From Sphingomonas chungangi (GTDB lineage Bacteria > Pseudomonadota > Alphaproteobacteria > Sphingomonadales > Sphingomonadaceae), in NCBI RefSeq assembly GCF_013778325.1, contig NZ_JACEIB010000003.1, forward strand, positions 588,778 through 652,777: DNA of 64,000 nucleotides. Direction: 5' to 3'. Below, piece by piece: positions 16,628 through 24,164 of this stretch (positions within the stretch are counted from its first letter, which is position 1; each line of letters starts with the position of its first letter). The notes under the pieces were generated by a model. That model worked only from the letters and a program-made list of their open reading frames with translations. It was not told where the DNA came from and did no database searches. The position numbers were made by a program, and so were the translations under genes.

Positions 16628-17659
16628 TCAATAAGAGGTCGACTCGCGCCAGAGATCGGTTCCGCCGTCGGTCGCATACCGGTCGATCTCGGCGAGCTCT
16701 TCGGTGGAAAAATCGAGCCGCGCCAATGCGTCCAGAGAATTGTCGAGCTGCTCCAAGGTGCGCGCGCCGATCAGCGCGGAGGTGACCCGGGCATCGCGCA
16801 GCGTCCAGGCGATCGCCATTTGCGCCAGCGTCTGCCCGCGCTTTCCCGCGATCGCGTTCAGGGCGCGAACACGGTCGAGATTCTCCTCACTGAGCATTGT
16901 CTCCTGGAAGGATACGTCGCGGGTGACGCGCGCATCGTCCGGCGTGCCGTTCAGATATTTGTTGGTCAGCAGCCCCTGCGCCAAAGGCGAGAAAGCGATG
17001 CAGCCCGTGCCAAGATCCTCCAGCGTGTCGAGCAGACCGTCCTCGATCCAGCGGTTGAGCATCGAGTAGTTGGGCTGGTGGATGAACAGCGGCACGCGCT
17101 CTTCGGCAAGGATCGCGGCGGCCTTGCGGGTCAGTTCCGGCGAATAGCTGGAAATGCCGACATAGAGCGCCTTGCCCTGCCGGTGCAGGTGGGCGAGCGC
17201 ACCCATCGTCTCTTCCAGCGGGGTCTTGGGATCGACCCGGTGCGAATAGAAGATGTCGACGTAATCGAGCCCCATCCGCTGCAGTGACCGATCTAGGCTG
17301 GCGATCAGATATTTGCGGCTGCCGCCGATGCCGCCGTAGGGGCCCGGCCACATGTCCCACCCAGCCTTGGTGGAGACGATCAGTTCGTCGCGATAAGGCG
17401 CGAAGTCGCTGGCCATGACACGGCCGAAATTCTCTTCAGCCGAGCCGTAGGGCGGCCCGTAATTATTGGCGAGATCGAAATGGGTGACGCCGCGATCGAA
17501 GGCGCGGCGCAGGATGGCGCGGCCGGTCTCGAACACGTCGGTACCGCCGAAATTCTGCCAGAGACCCAGCGAGATAGCCGGAAGATCGATGCCGCTCCGG
17601 CCGGTACGGCGATAGGGCATGGCGCCATCGTAGCGATCGGACGCGGGGCGATAGGTCAA
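16628..17659 (-). CDS. Aldo/keto reductase, YghZ / L-glyceraldehyde-3-phosphate reductase type
   Basis: A 343-residue NADPH-dependent aldo/keto reductase. Features are the start MTYRPASDRYDGAMPYRRTG, the catalytic Asp/Tyr segment THFDLANNYGPPYGSAEENF, the active-site lysine in LIVSTKAGWDMWPGPYGGIG, and YVDIFYSHRVD with the catalytic histidine. The GGIGGSRKYL stretch and the length match the YghZ (AKR14/KCAB-like) group, which reduces L-glyceraldehyde-3-phosphate and methylglyoxal-type aldehydes. It is the first gene of a three-gene operon with two unknown proteins. That company is unusual for this housekeeping detoxification enzyme. Confidence 0.9.
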   Translation of the reverse strand: MTYRPASDRYDGAMPYRRTGRSGIDLPAISLGLWQNFGGTDVFETGRAILRRAFDRGVTHFDLANNYGPPYGSAEENFGRVMASDFAPYRDELIVSTKAGWDMWPGPYGGIGGSRKYLIASLDRSLQRMGLDYVDIFYSHRVDPKTPLEETMGALAHLHRQGKALYVGISSYSPELTRKAAAILAEERVPLFIHQPNYSMLNRWIEDGLLDTLEDLGTGCIAFSPLAQGLLTNKYLNGTPDDARVTRDVSFQETMLSEENLDRVRALNAIAGKRGQTLAQMAIAWTLRDARVTSALIGARTLEQLDNSLDALARLDFSTEELAEIDRYATDGGTDLWRESTSY

Positions 17660-17759
17660 AGCGATACTCCCGGTTGAACGGCGACGGTTGGCGGTTCCAG
17701 CAAGAGCAATACTCGGCCCGGCGGCCGAGACAAGACCACCCCACCGGGATGGCGGCCGC

Positions 17760-18797
17760 TCAGTGCCGCCTGAGTTGCTCGCGCAGTTCAGACACTTCCC
17801 ACAAATCGTTGCGGCTGAACGGCATCAGGCGGCCGAGCGCAAGCAGGGTCGGGCGGTCGATCGCCGCTTCGAGCTCGGTGAGCCGGGCGAAGCGGGCGCG
17901 ATCGGCTTCGGCGTAGCGATCCAGCCGCTGATCGGCGGTGCGCTCGATCATCGTGCGCTCGGCGCCCAGAACGATTTCGGTCATCAGGCGCCAATAATCG
18001 ATCACGCGCGGCTCGTTCGCCGCCAGCGCGCCGATCGCGCGGCCGGCATCGCTATCGGGAAGCCGGCCGTCGGCTAGCTCATCCAGATCCGCCTGGTGCC
18101 GGGCGCTTTCGCCGGTCAGCCAGTTGCGCGCCTCCGATCCGCCGAGATTGAAGATCGCCATCAGCGCCAGAGGAACGAGGATCGCCGTCAGCAGCATGGC
18201 GATCAGCGGCTGATCCGGAAACTGATTGAACGCGGTGTGGATGGCGACCGCCAGTCCGTAGCCGGGCAAAAAGTGGAACGGGTGCAGGCGCCACGCACCG
18301 GCGCTGCGCAGCATCTCGTGTTCGCAGCATTGATGGGCGAGAGTCGCGAAGATCGCGACGCTCCCGCCGTGCATCACCGCCGTACCGAGTCCGCGCACCA
18401 GCCAGATGCCCGGATCGAAGCCGGAGAAACGGGACAGGTAGATGGCGTTTTCGATCAGCGAAAAGCCCGCTCCGATGGCGAAGCCGGAAAGCGCGGCATC
18501 GATCTTGTAGCCGATGCGGTTGCGCCAGAAGAGCCAGACGACCATCGTTCCCTTGAGTGCCTCCTCGATCCACGGCGCGACGAAGCGACTGTAGACCGAG
18601 AAGCCGAGCGGCAGCGCATCGAGGAACACGCCGCTCACCGGATAGGCGAGGACCGCCGCCAGCCCGCCGAGGCCGAGAAGCTTCGCCGTCTCCTTTCGGG
18701 TCATCAGGTGGAAGACGTCGAGCCATTCGAATGCGGCTAGCAGCAGCAGCACCGGCAGCAGCGCGATCGCCCAGTTCATGGCTTCGGCGATGGTCAT
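17760..18797 (-). CDS. PrsW-family intramembrane metalloprotease
   Basis: A 345-residue polytopic membrane protein with about seven to eight helices in its first 235 residues and a soluble C-terminal helical tail. The glutamyl-protease signature is present: WIEEALKG at residues 77-83 (E78, E79), GFSLIENAIY with E116, TAVMHGG with H143 and a later IHTAFNQF with another histidine. PrsW in Bacillus performs site-1 cleavage of the anti-sigma factor RsiW; alphaproteobacterial homologues are mostly uncharacterised. The gene starts 10 bp after the gluzincin/barrel protein and closes that operon. Candidate substrates are the single-pass repeat protein encoded at its head or the envelope peptidase itself. 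Confidence 0.88.
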   Translation of the reverse strand: MTIAEAMNWAIALLPVLLLLAAFEWLDVFHLMTRKETAKLLGLGGLAAVLAYPVSGVFLDALPLGFSVYSRFVAPWIEEALKGTMVVWLFWRNRIGYKIDAALSGFAIGAGFSLIENAIYLSRFSGFDPGIWLVRGLGTAVMHGGSVAIFATLAHQCCEHEMLRSAGAWRLHPFHFLPGYGLAVAIHTAFNQFPDQPLIAMLLTAILVPLALMAIFNLGGSEARNWLTGESARHQADLDELADGRLPDSDAGRAIGALAANEPRVIDYWRLMTEIVLGAERTMIERTADQRLDRYAEADRARFARLTELEAAIDRPTLLALGRLMPFSRNDLWEVSELREQLRRH

Positions 18798-18807
18798 GGA
18801 AGGCCGT

Positions 18808-21800
18808 CTACAGTATCTTGAGCGAAGCGAGCACTTCCGTCTTGCGATAATGCCCCTCGACGAAGCCGCTCGCCGCGCCCACCGAGAAGGTCATCGGCAG
18901 GCGGAGCGCCACCGTGAAGTTGAAATCGAGTTGGCCGCCGACCGTCTCGTAGGTGATCTTCTGCCGATCCGCCTGCTGGGTTGCCAGCACGCCGACAAAC
19001 AGTGCCGGGCGCGCGGAGCTGACGTAGAAGCTCGGCGTGCCGATCCCGGCGAAGCGCAGCGGCGGCAGGTTCCACTCACCGATCGCCTTGACGAAGCTGC
19101 GTGCCTCGATCTCGTCGATCTGGAAGCCGGGGAAGCTTTCCAGCTCGCGATAGCGCTTCACCGCGCGATCATCGACATAGTTGTTGCGGTACGAGCCGAA
19201 GTAGAATTCGGAGAGCGGATCGTCGCGTTTGCCACCCGCGAGGCCGCCATAGCCATAGAGCCATAGCGAGCTGTTGTGCCATGGCAGCGGCGTGCCGATG
19301 TTGAAGCCGGCCTCGATCTTCGGGAAGAAGCTCGAATTGCCGTAGTCGCCGCTCAACACCAACTCCCAGCCGCGGCCCTTTTCGTGGTCCACCGCGCCGA
19401 GCGATTGGGTAGCGTTGCTGTAGCGGGCGCCCGCTTGGAAGGAGAGTAGCTTGCTGGGGCCGGGGATGTTCTGCGCGCCGGGCAGGTCCTCAAGGCCGGT
19501 ATAGGCGGCGGCATCGGCGAACAGGTCGAGCGTGCGAGGCGGATCGTAGATCTTGGTCTTCTTCCAGCCGATCGAGATGGCGTCGCCCTTGCGGCTGCGC
19601 TCGACCGGCCCGAACAGATCGTAGAAATCGGCGAGATTGTGCCAGTAGCGGAATTTCCAGTCGAGCGTCTGATACTCGACATCGGCGTGGAAGCGCTGTG
19701 CCGTCGGCATGTCGTTGAACGGCGAGACCGAGAGGTTGAGATTGAGCTGCTTGAACTGCAGCGGATCCTCGAAGGTGAAGTGATAGCCGACCGCGACATG
19801 CTGCTTGTATCCCGTCAAGAAGGGGTACATCGCATCGAGCTTGCGCTCCTTTTCCGGAATATATTTGCCCGTCCCGGTGGTGAGCGCGTCGAGCGGCACC
19901 TTGGCGGGCGAGCCGACGCCCCAGCTCTTCACCTCGGGGTGCGTCGCCGCCACCTGCGCGCCGAGGAACTGGATGGTGCCCAGATCGTCGGTCGACGCGG
20001 GCTGGATGCGCGAGGGGGTGAAACCCTGACCGGTGAATTCATAGACGATCAGCGAGCCGTCCGGCTGCGGGATCGGCCGGAAGAAGCCGGTCGAGGCATT
20101 GGAAACGACCTGCCACTTCTGGCTCGGGATATCGAATTTGAAAATGTTGGAGACGCCGGTGTAGTAGGCACTGCCGTAGAGCGTTTGTCCGTCGGGAGCG
20201 AAGACGAAGCTTTCGGGCGTCGAGGGTGGCAACTCCAGCTTGGCGACATCGGTCGGCGTGTCGCCGGCCAGCAGATCGGCGGTCTTCCACACCCGCACCG
20301 ACTGGTCGCCGTTGATCTCGCCGAGCGAGGCTGAGATCATCGTGCCGTCGGGCGAGATGTCGAGATCGAACGGCGTCTGGCCGTAATCGAAGGTGTGGAT
20401 CTGGTTGAAGCCCGCATAAGGCGGCGGGATGCGCACCAGGGTCGCGAAGCCGTCCTGGTGGCGCAGGCCCCAGATCGACTTGTCCTTGAGATCGACCACC
20501 AGCTCGCCGATCCGCGCGTCGCGCAGCAGCACTTTGCGCTGGCCGGTGTCGACATTGACCGAGAGTACGTCGCGGAACGCGTAATTGTCCTCGGTATAAT
20601 AGGCCGTGCGCGAGTCCGGATCGTAGGCGAGGGAAGTGACGCTGTAGAGCATCGCGCCCTTGATGCCGGTGAGCTTGCGGATCTTGCCGGTGTCGAGCGA
20701 CAGCGTGCCGACGAAGGCCAGCACGCCCGGATAGCGGAAGGCGCCGATCAGACTGTTGGTCTTGGGATCGTAGAAGGTGCGCGAGACCGAACCGAGGCCG
20801 CGCTTCGTCAGGTGCGTCACCGGGGTCAATGGATATTTGGCCAGGGTGTCGAGATTCTTCTGCTGGAAGCCCTGCTCATAGATCGTCCACTCGTGCCACG
20901 CGGTATCAAGCGACTTGCCGAACACCTTCCGGAACTGGGTGGCGTAATAGCCGGCGCTACCCGGATCGCGCTTGAGCCAGTCGATCACCTTGTCCGGCCC
21001 GTAGATCAAGGCGAGGTAGGAATAGAAGCGCGTGCCGTAGAGATAGTCGTTCACGCCGACCTGGAAATCGTTGGTGATGCCCTTCGATTCCAGCCCGAGC
21101 GGTGAATAGAGCGGGGCATGATCGCGGGCATGGGCGCGAAACACCATCTCGTCATAGCCGCCCTGCGCGCGACCGAGGCCACCCGCCATCCACGTCTCCA
21201 TGAACACCGCGCTGCCTTCGAGATACCAGCGCGGCACGTTGACGCGCGGCGTCGCGAGATAATTGTAGAGGATCGTCTCGGGATGCTCCTGCACCGGCAT
21301 CGGCTTGCCGTGGAGAAAGGCGCGCCAGCCGAGATCGTGCGTATCGCTGACGTCCATCGTCGCTACGTGGGTGAGTTCGTGGTTGGTCAGCGTGAAGAAG
21401 CGCTCGCCGGGGCTGAACGTCTCGTAGGTCTGGCTGAGCGGCGCGACGTCGAGCAGCACGGCGTTGTTGGGCGAGGATCGCGCGGCGGCGTTGCCGTAGT
21501 CCGAGAAATCCTTGAGCAGGATGGTCACCCTGTCCCACGGCTTCCAGTCGAACATCTTCTTGTGGAAGGCGAGGGCGTTCTCCGCCGAGCGGCCGACATG
21601 GGGGATCAGGTAGGTCTGCGCCGGATCGAAATAGAGGATCTGCAGATCGTTGGTACGCAGCAGCGAAAGATCGATCGCGGCGAGCCGGTCGGCGGACTTG
21701 GGCCGGGGCTCATCCTTGGGCGCTTTCTCTTCTGCGGAAGCTGGGGGCGTCGGCGGTGTCGCATCCGGCAGCGGTGTCGCGGGCGAAGGCGTCGCCGGAA

Positions 21801-21945
21801 CGATCTCGGGCTCGGTCGTCGTCGTCGCGGGAGGCGGCGGTGTGTTGGGCACGGTCTGCCCGCTGGCGGTTCCGGGTATCGAGCCCAGAACCGCGAGACA
21901 GACAGACCAGTGAAGAGGAGAGGCCGCCCGCCTCACGCCGCACAT
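18808..21945 (-). CDS. Secreted gluzincin peptidase with beta-propeller and outer-membrane barrel-like C-terminus
   Basis: A 1045-residue envelope protein. A signal peptide ends near GTASGQ (residue 30) and is followed by a Pro/Thr-rich linker to about residue 85. The peptidase domain has HELTH at 189-193 and the downstream zinc-ligand segment RWYLEGSAVFME (E243), the MA-type gluzincin arrangement. From about 380 to 680, repeated YDPDSRTAYYTEDNY- and FAPDGQTLYGSAYY-like blades indicate a WD40/TolB-like propeller. The last 330 residues alternate aromatic amphipathic strands and resemble an outer-membrane barrel, ending ASLKIL. It lies 21 bp after the repeat protein and 10 bp before PrsW. I know no characterised protein with this exact trio. 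Confidence 0.8.
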   Translation of the reverse strand: MCGVRRAASPLHWSVCLAVLGSIPGTASGQTVPNTPPPPATTTTEPEIVPATPSPATPLPDATPPTPPASAEEKAPKDEPRPKSADRLAAIDLSLLRTNDLQILYFDPAQTYLIPHVGRSAENALAFHKKMFDWKPWDRVTILLKDFSDYGNAAARSSPNNAVLLDVAPLSQTYETFSPGERFFTLTNHELTHVATMDVSDTHDLGWRAFLHGKPMPVQEHPETILYNYLATPRVNVPRWYLEGSAVFMETWMAGGLGRAQGGYDEMVFRAHARDHAPLYSPLGLESKGITNDFQVGVNDYLYGTRFYSYLALIYGPDKVIDWLKRDPGSAGYYATQFRKVFGKSLDTAWHEWTIYEQGFQQKNLDTLAKYPLTPVTHLTKRGLGSVSRTFYDPKTNSLIGAFRYPGVLAFVGTLSLDTGKIRKLTGIKGAMLYSVTSLAYDPDSRTAYYTEDNYAFRDVLSVNVDTGQRKVLLRDARIGELVVDLKDKSIWGLRHQDGFATLVRIPPPYAGFNQIHTFDYGQTPFDLDISPDGTMISASLGEINGDQSVRVWKTADLLAGDTPTDVAKLELPPSTPESFVFAPDGQTLYGSAYYTGVSNIFKFDIPSQKWQVVSNASTGFFRPIPQPDGSLIVYEFTGQGFTPSRIQPASTDDLGTIQFLGAQVAATHPEVKSWGVGSPAKVPLDALTTGTGKYIPEKERKLDAMYPFLTGYKQHVAVGYHFTFEDPLQFKQLNLNLSVSPFNDMPTAQRFHADVEYQTLDWKFRYWHNLADFYDLFGPVERSRKGDAISIGWKKTKIYDPPRTLDLFADAAAYTGLEDLPGAQNIPGPSKLLSFQAGARYSNATQSLGAVDHEKGRGWELVLSGDYGNSSFFPKIEAGFNIGTPLPWHNSSLWLYGYGGLAGGKRDDPLSEFYFGSYRNNYVDDRAVKRYRELESFPGFQIDEIEARSFVKAIGEWNLPPLRFAGIGTPSFYVSSARPALFVGVLATQQADRQKITYETVGGQLDFNFTVALRLPMTFSVGAASGFVEGHYRKTEVLASLKIL

Positions 21946-21966
21946 GCGCCCCCGAATGCTGCGGCG

Positions 21967-23763
21967 TTACTGGGCGTTGGCGATCGCGTTGGCGAAGGCC
22001 CTGCTCTGCGCCGCAGCGGAGAACGCAGGGTTCATCGCCAGCGCCTGGAAGCCCGGATTGACCGCCAGCGCCTGGAAGGCCTGCGCATTGTGGGCGAGTG
22101 CGGCGAGCGCCTGCGGCTGGTGCGCCAGTGTCTGGAAGGCCTGCGCGTTCTGCGCCATCGCCTGAAATGCGGCCGGGTTCTGCGCCATCGCGCTCATCGC
22201 CTGGGCATTCATCGCCTGCGCCGCCGATCCGTTGGCCGCGATCGCCGCCGCGGCGGCCTGCGCACGGAACGCCGATGCCGCGGTCGCCATCGCGGCGAGC
22301 CCCTGAGCATCGTGCGCCGCCGCCTGGAAGGCGTTGGCATTGTGCGCCATCGCCTGGAAGGCCTGGGCGTTCGACGCGAGCGCCTGGAAGGCCTGCGCAT
22401 TCGCGGCCATCGCCTGGAACGCCTGCGCGTTGGCGGCCATGGCGCTGAACGCGCCGGCCTGCATCTTCACCTGCCCCATCGCGTCTCCATCGGCGGCGAG
22501 CGCCTGGAAGGCCTTGGCATCATGCGCCATCGCCGGCATCGATCCGGCGCGCGCCGCCGCCTGGAAGGCGTTGGCATCATGGGCGAAGGCGGCGAAGGCC
22601 TGCGGGTTGTGCGCCATCGCCGCGAAGGCGGCCGGATAGCGCGAGAAGGCCGCGAAGGCCTGCGGATAGGAGGCCATCGCCGCGAAAGCCTGCGGCTGGT
22701 GCGCGAAGGCGGAGAAGGCCTGGGCGTTCTGCGCCATCGCCGCGCCCATTTGCGCATTGAACGCCTGCGCGTCGATACCATTGGCGAGCCTGCCGCCGGC
22801 GCGCGCGAAGGCGTCGGCCGAGGCCGCCTGCGCCTGGAAGGCCTGGGCATTGTGCGCCATCGCCTGGAACGCCTGCGCGTTAGCCGCCATAGCCTCAAAC
22901 GCCTTGATGCTGGCGACGGTGTGGAAGGCCTGCGCATCCGCCGCGAGCGCCTGGAAGGCCTGCGCGTTGGCGGCCATGGCGGTGAAGGCGGCGGCGTTGG
23001 CCTTCACCTTGCCCATCGCGTCGGCGTCGGCGGCGAGCGCCTGAAAGGCTTTCGCATCGTGCGCCATCGCGGCCATCGATCCGGTTCTCGCCGCCGCCTG
23101 GAAGGCATTGGCATCGCGGGCGAAAGCGGCGAAGGCCTGCGGATCGCGCGCCATCGCGGCGAAGGCCTGCGGATAATGCGAGAAGGCGGCGAACGCTTGC
23201 GGATAGGACGCCATCGCCGCGAAGGCCTGCGGCTGATGGGCGAATGCCTGGAACGCCTGCGCGTTGGATGCCATGGCCGCGAAGGCCTGCGCCTGCTGTG
23301 CGTTGGATGCCATCGCCTGCGAGGACGCCGCCTGTGCCGCGCTTGCCATCGCCTGGAAAGCCTGCGGGTCGTGGGCCAGCGCGGTGAAGGCAGCCGGGTT
23401 CGCGGCCATCGCGCTCATCGCTTGCGCATTCCGGGCAAGCGCGGCGAAGCCGGGATCGGACGCCATCGCGCGGAAGCTGGGATTATGGACCATCACCTCG
23501 AAGGCATCGGTCTGCATGAGCTGCGGCACCGCGGTGTCGCCCAGCGTCACGTCGTTGCTGCCGATCTGGCTGGACACATAGCGATCGGCCGGTGCGATCG
23601 TGCCGGCGCTCGGCCCGTGCGGTGGGAATATGCGGCCGACGCCATAGGCGCCGCCTGCTACGGCAAGCACGGCTGCCGCTATCCCGATGGTCTTCTTGCG
23701 GTTCGAGTTGGTGCCGGTAGGTGTGCTGATCGTGTCGGCAGCCCCGAAAGCGGTATCGGTCAT
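21967..23763 (-). CDS. Membrane-anchored decapeptide-repeat protein
   Basis: A 598-residue low-complexity protein. The ATG at 23763 has GGGGAG eight bases upstream; a 38-residue upstream extension lacks one. Residues 22-46 (RKKTIGIAAAVLAVAGGAYG and following) form one membrane helix with a positive inside flank, so the rest should be periplasmic. From about residue 85 to the end run roughly 50 copies of a 10-residue unit, consensus (N/D)(A/P)QAF(Q/A)A(M/L)A(x). A block of about 100 residues beginning FAHQPQAFAAMASYPQAFAA occurs twice, 179 residues apart. The unit places F and M/L on one face, suggesting a helical solenoid or fibrous rod. No family recognised. It heads the operon with the gluzincin and PrsW. 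Confidence 0.8.
   Translation of the reverse strand: MTDTAFGAADTISTPTGTNSNRKKTIGIAAAVLAVAGGAYGVGRIFPPHGPSAGTIAPADRYVSSQIGSNDVTLGDTAVPQLMQTDAFEVMVHNPSFRAMASDPGFAALARNAQAMSAMAANPAAFTALAHDPQAFQAMASAAQAASSQAMASNAQQAQAFAAMASNAQAFQAFAHQPQAFAAMASYPQAFAAFSHYPQAFAAMARDPQAFAAFARDANAFQAAARTGSMAAMAHDAKAFQALAADADAMGKVKANAAAFTAMAANAQAFQALAADAQAFHTVASIKAFEAMAANAQAFQAMAHNAQAFQAQAASADAFARAGGRLANGIDAQAFNAQMGAAMAQNAQAFSAFAHQPQAFAAMASYPQAFAAFSRYPAAFAAMAHNPQAFAAFAHDANAFQAAARAGSMPAMAHDAKAFQALAADGDAMGQVKMQAGAFSAMAANAQAFQAMAANAQAFQALASNAQAFQAMAHNANAFQAAAHDAQGLAAMATAASAFRAQAAAAAIAANGSAAQAMNAQAMSAMAQNPAAFQAMAQNAQAFQTLAHQPQALAALAHNAQAFQALAVNPGFQALAMNPAFSAAAQSRAFANAIANAQ
21970..23511 (-). repeat. About fifty tandem 30-bp coding repeats with a duplicated 300-bp block
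   Basis: The coding strand repeats a 30-bp unit encoding the decapeptide (seen on the plus strand as variants of GCCTGGAAGGCCTGCGC). A larger block begins at the HQPQAF unit. Its plus-strand end starts CGCGAAAGCC at 22681 and CGCGAAGGCC at 23218, an offset of 537 bp, which shows segmental duplication inside the array. Such arrays are prone to length variation by recombination or slippage. Confidence 0.8.
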
Positions 23764-24164
23764 GGAAATTCTCCCCCGAGTGCGAGAAACGTCACCCGAG
23801 GCGTCTATCGTGTCAATCGATATCGGAATGCCGTTCGATGTGGATGGTTCTCGGATCGAGACGGTTACTTCCTTCACCAGCCATATCTCGCGACGAGAAC
23901 GAAACGATTACTGCATGGTACGAGCACCAAAATGCATCGTAATCTGGCGGAAAAGAGCGGAAAACGAAAGCTCCTGTCGCTAGTTGATTGTCATGGCAAA
24001 GGTATCTTGGTTTCAGATGGTCTGATCTTCCGGTATCAATTATCCGATTTCGAATTGAAGCGCGCGTTTTCGGCGATGTCGCTGATCCGGCACCATTTAA
24101 TCGCCTTTCGAGAATGCATTCGAGTGGTTGCAGCGAATCGCTGCGCCTCGTTTGTCGGGCTTCT
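23764..24164. other. 401-bp intergenic region upstream of the repeat-protein operon
   Basis: This holds the promoter side of the minus-strand repeat/gluzincin/PrsW operon and the 3' flank of the third receptor. It is distinctly more AT-rich than its neighbours (for example TTAATCG and TTGATTGTCATGGCAAAGG stretches). I see no convincing gene, hairpin terminator or clear operator in it. Confidence 0.5.
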
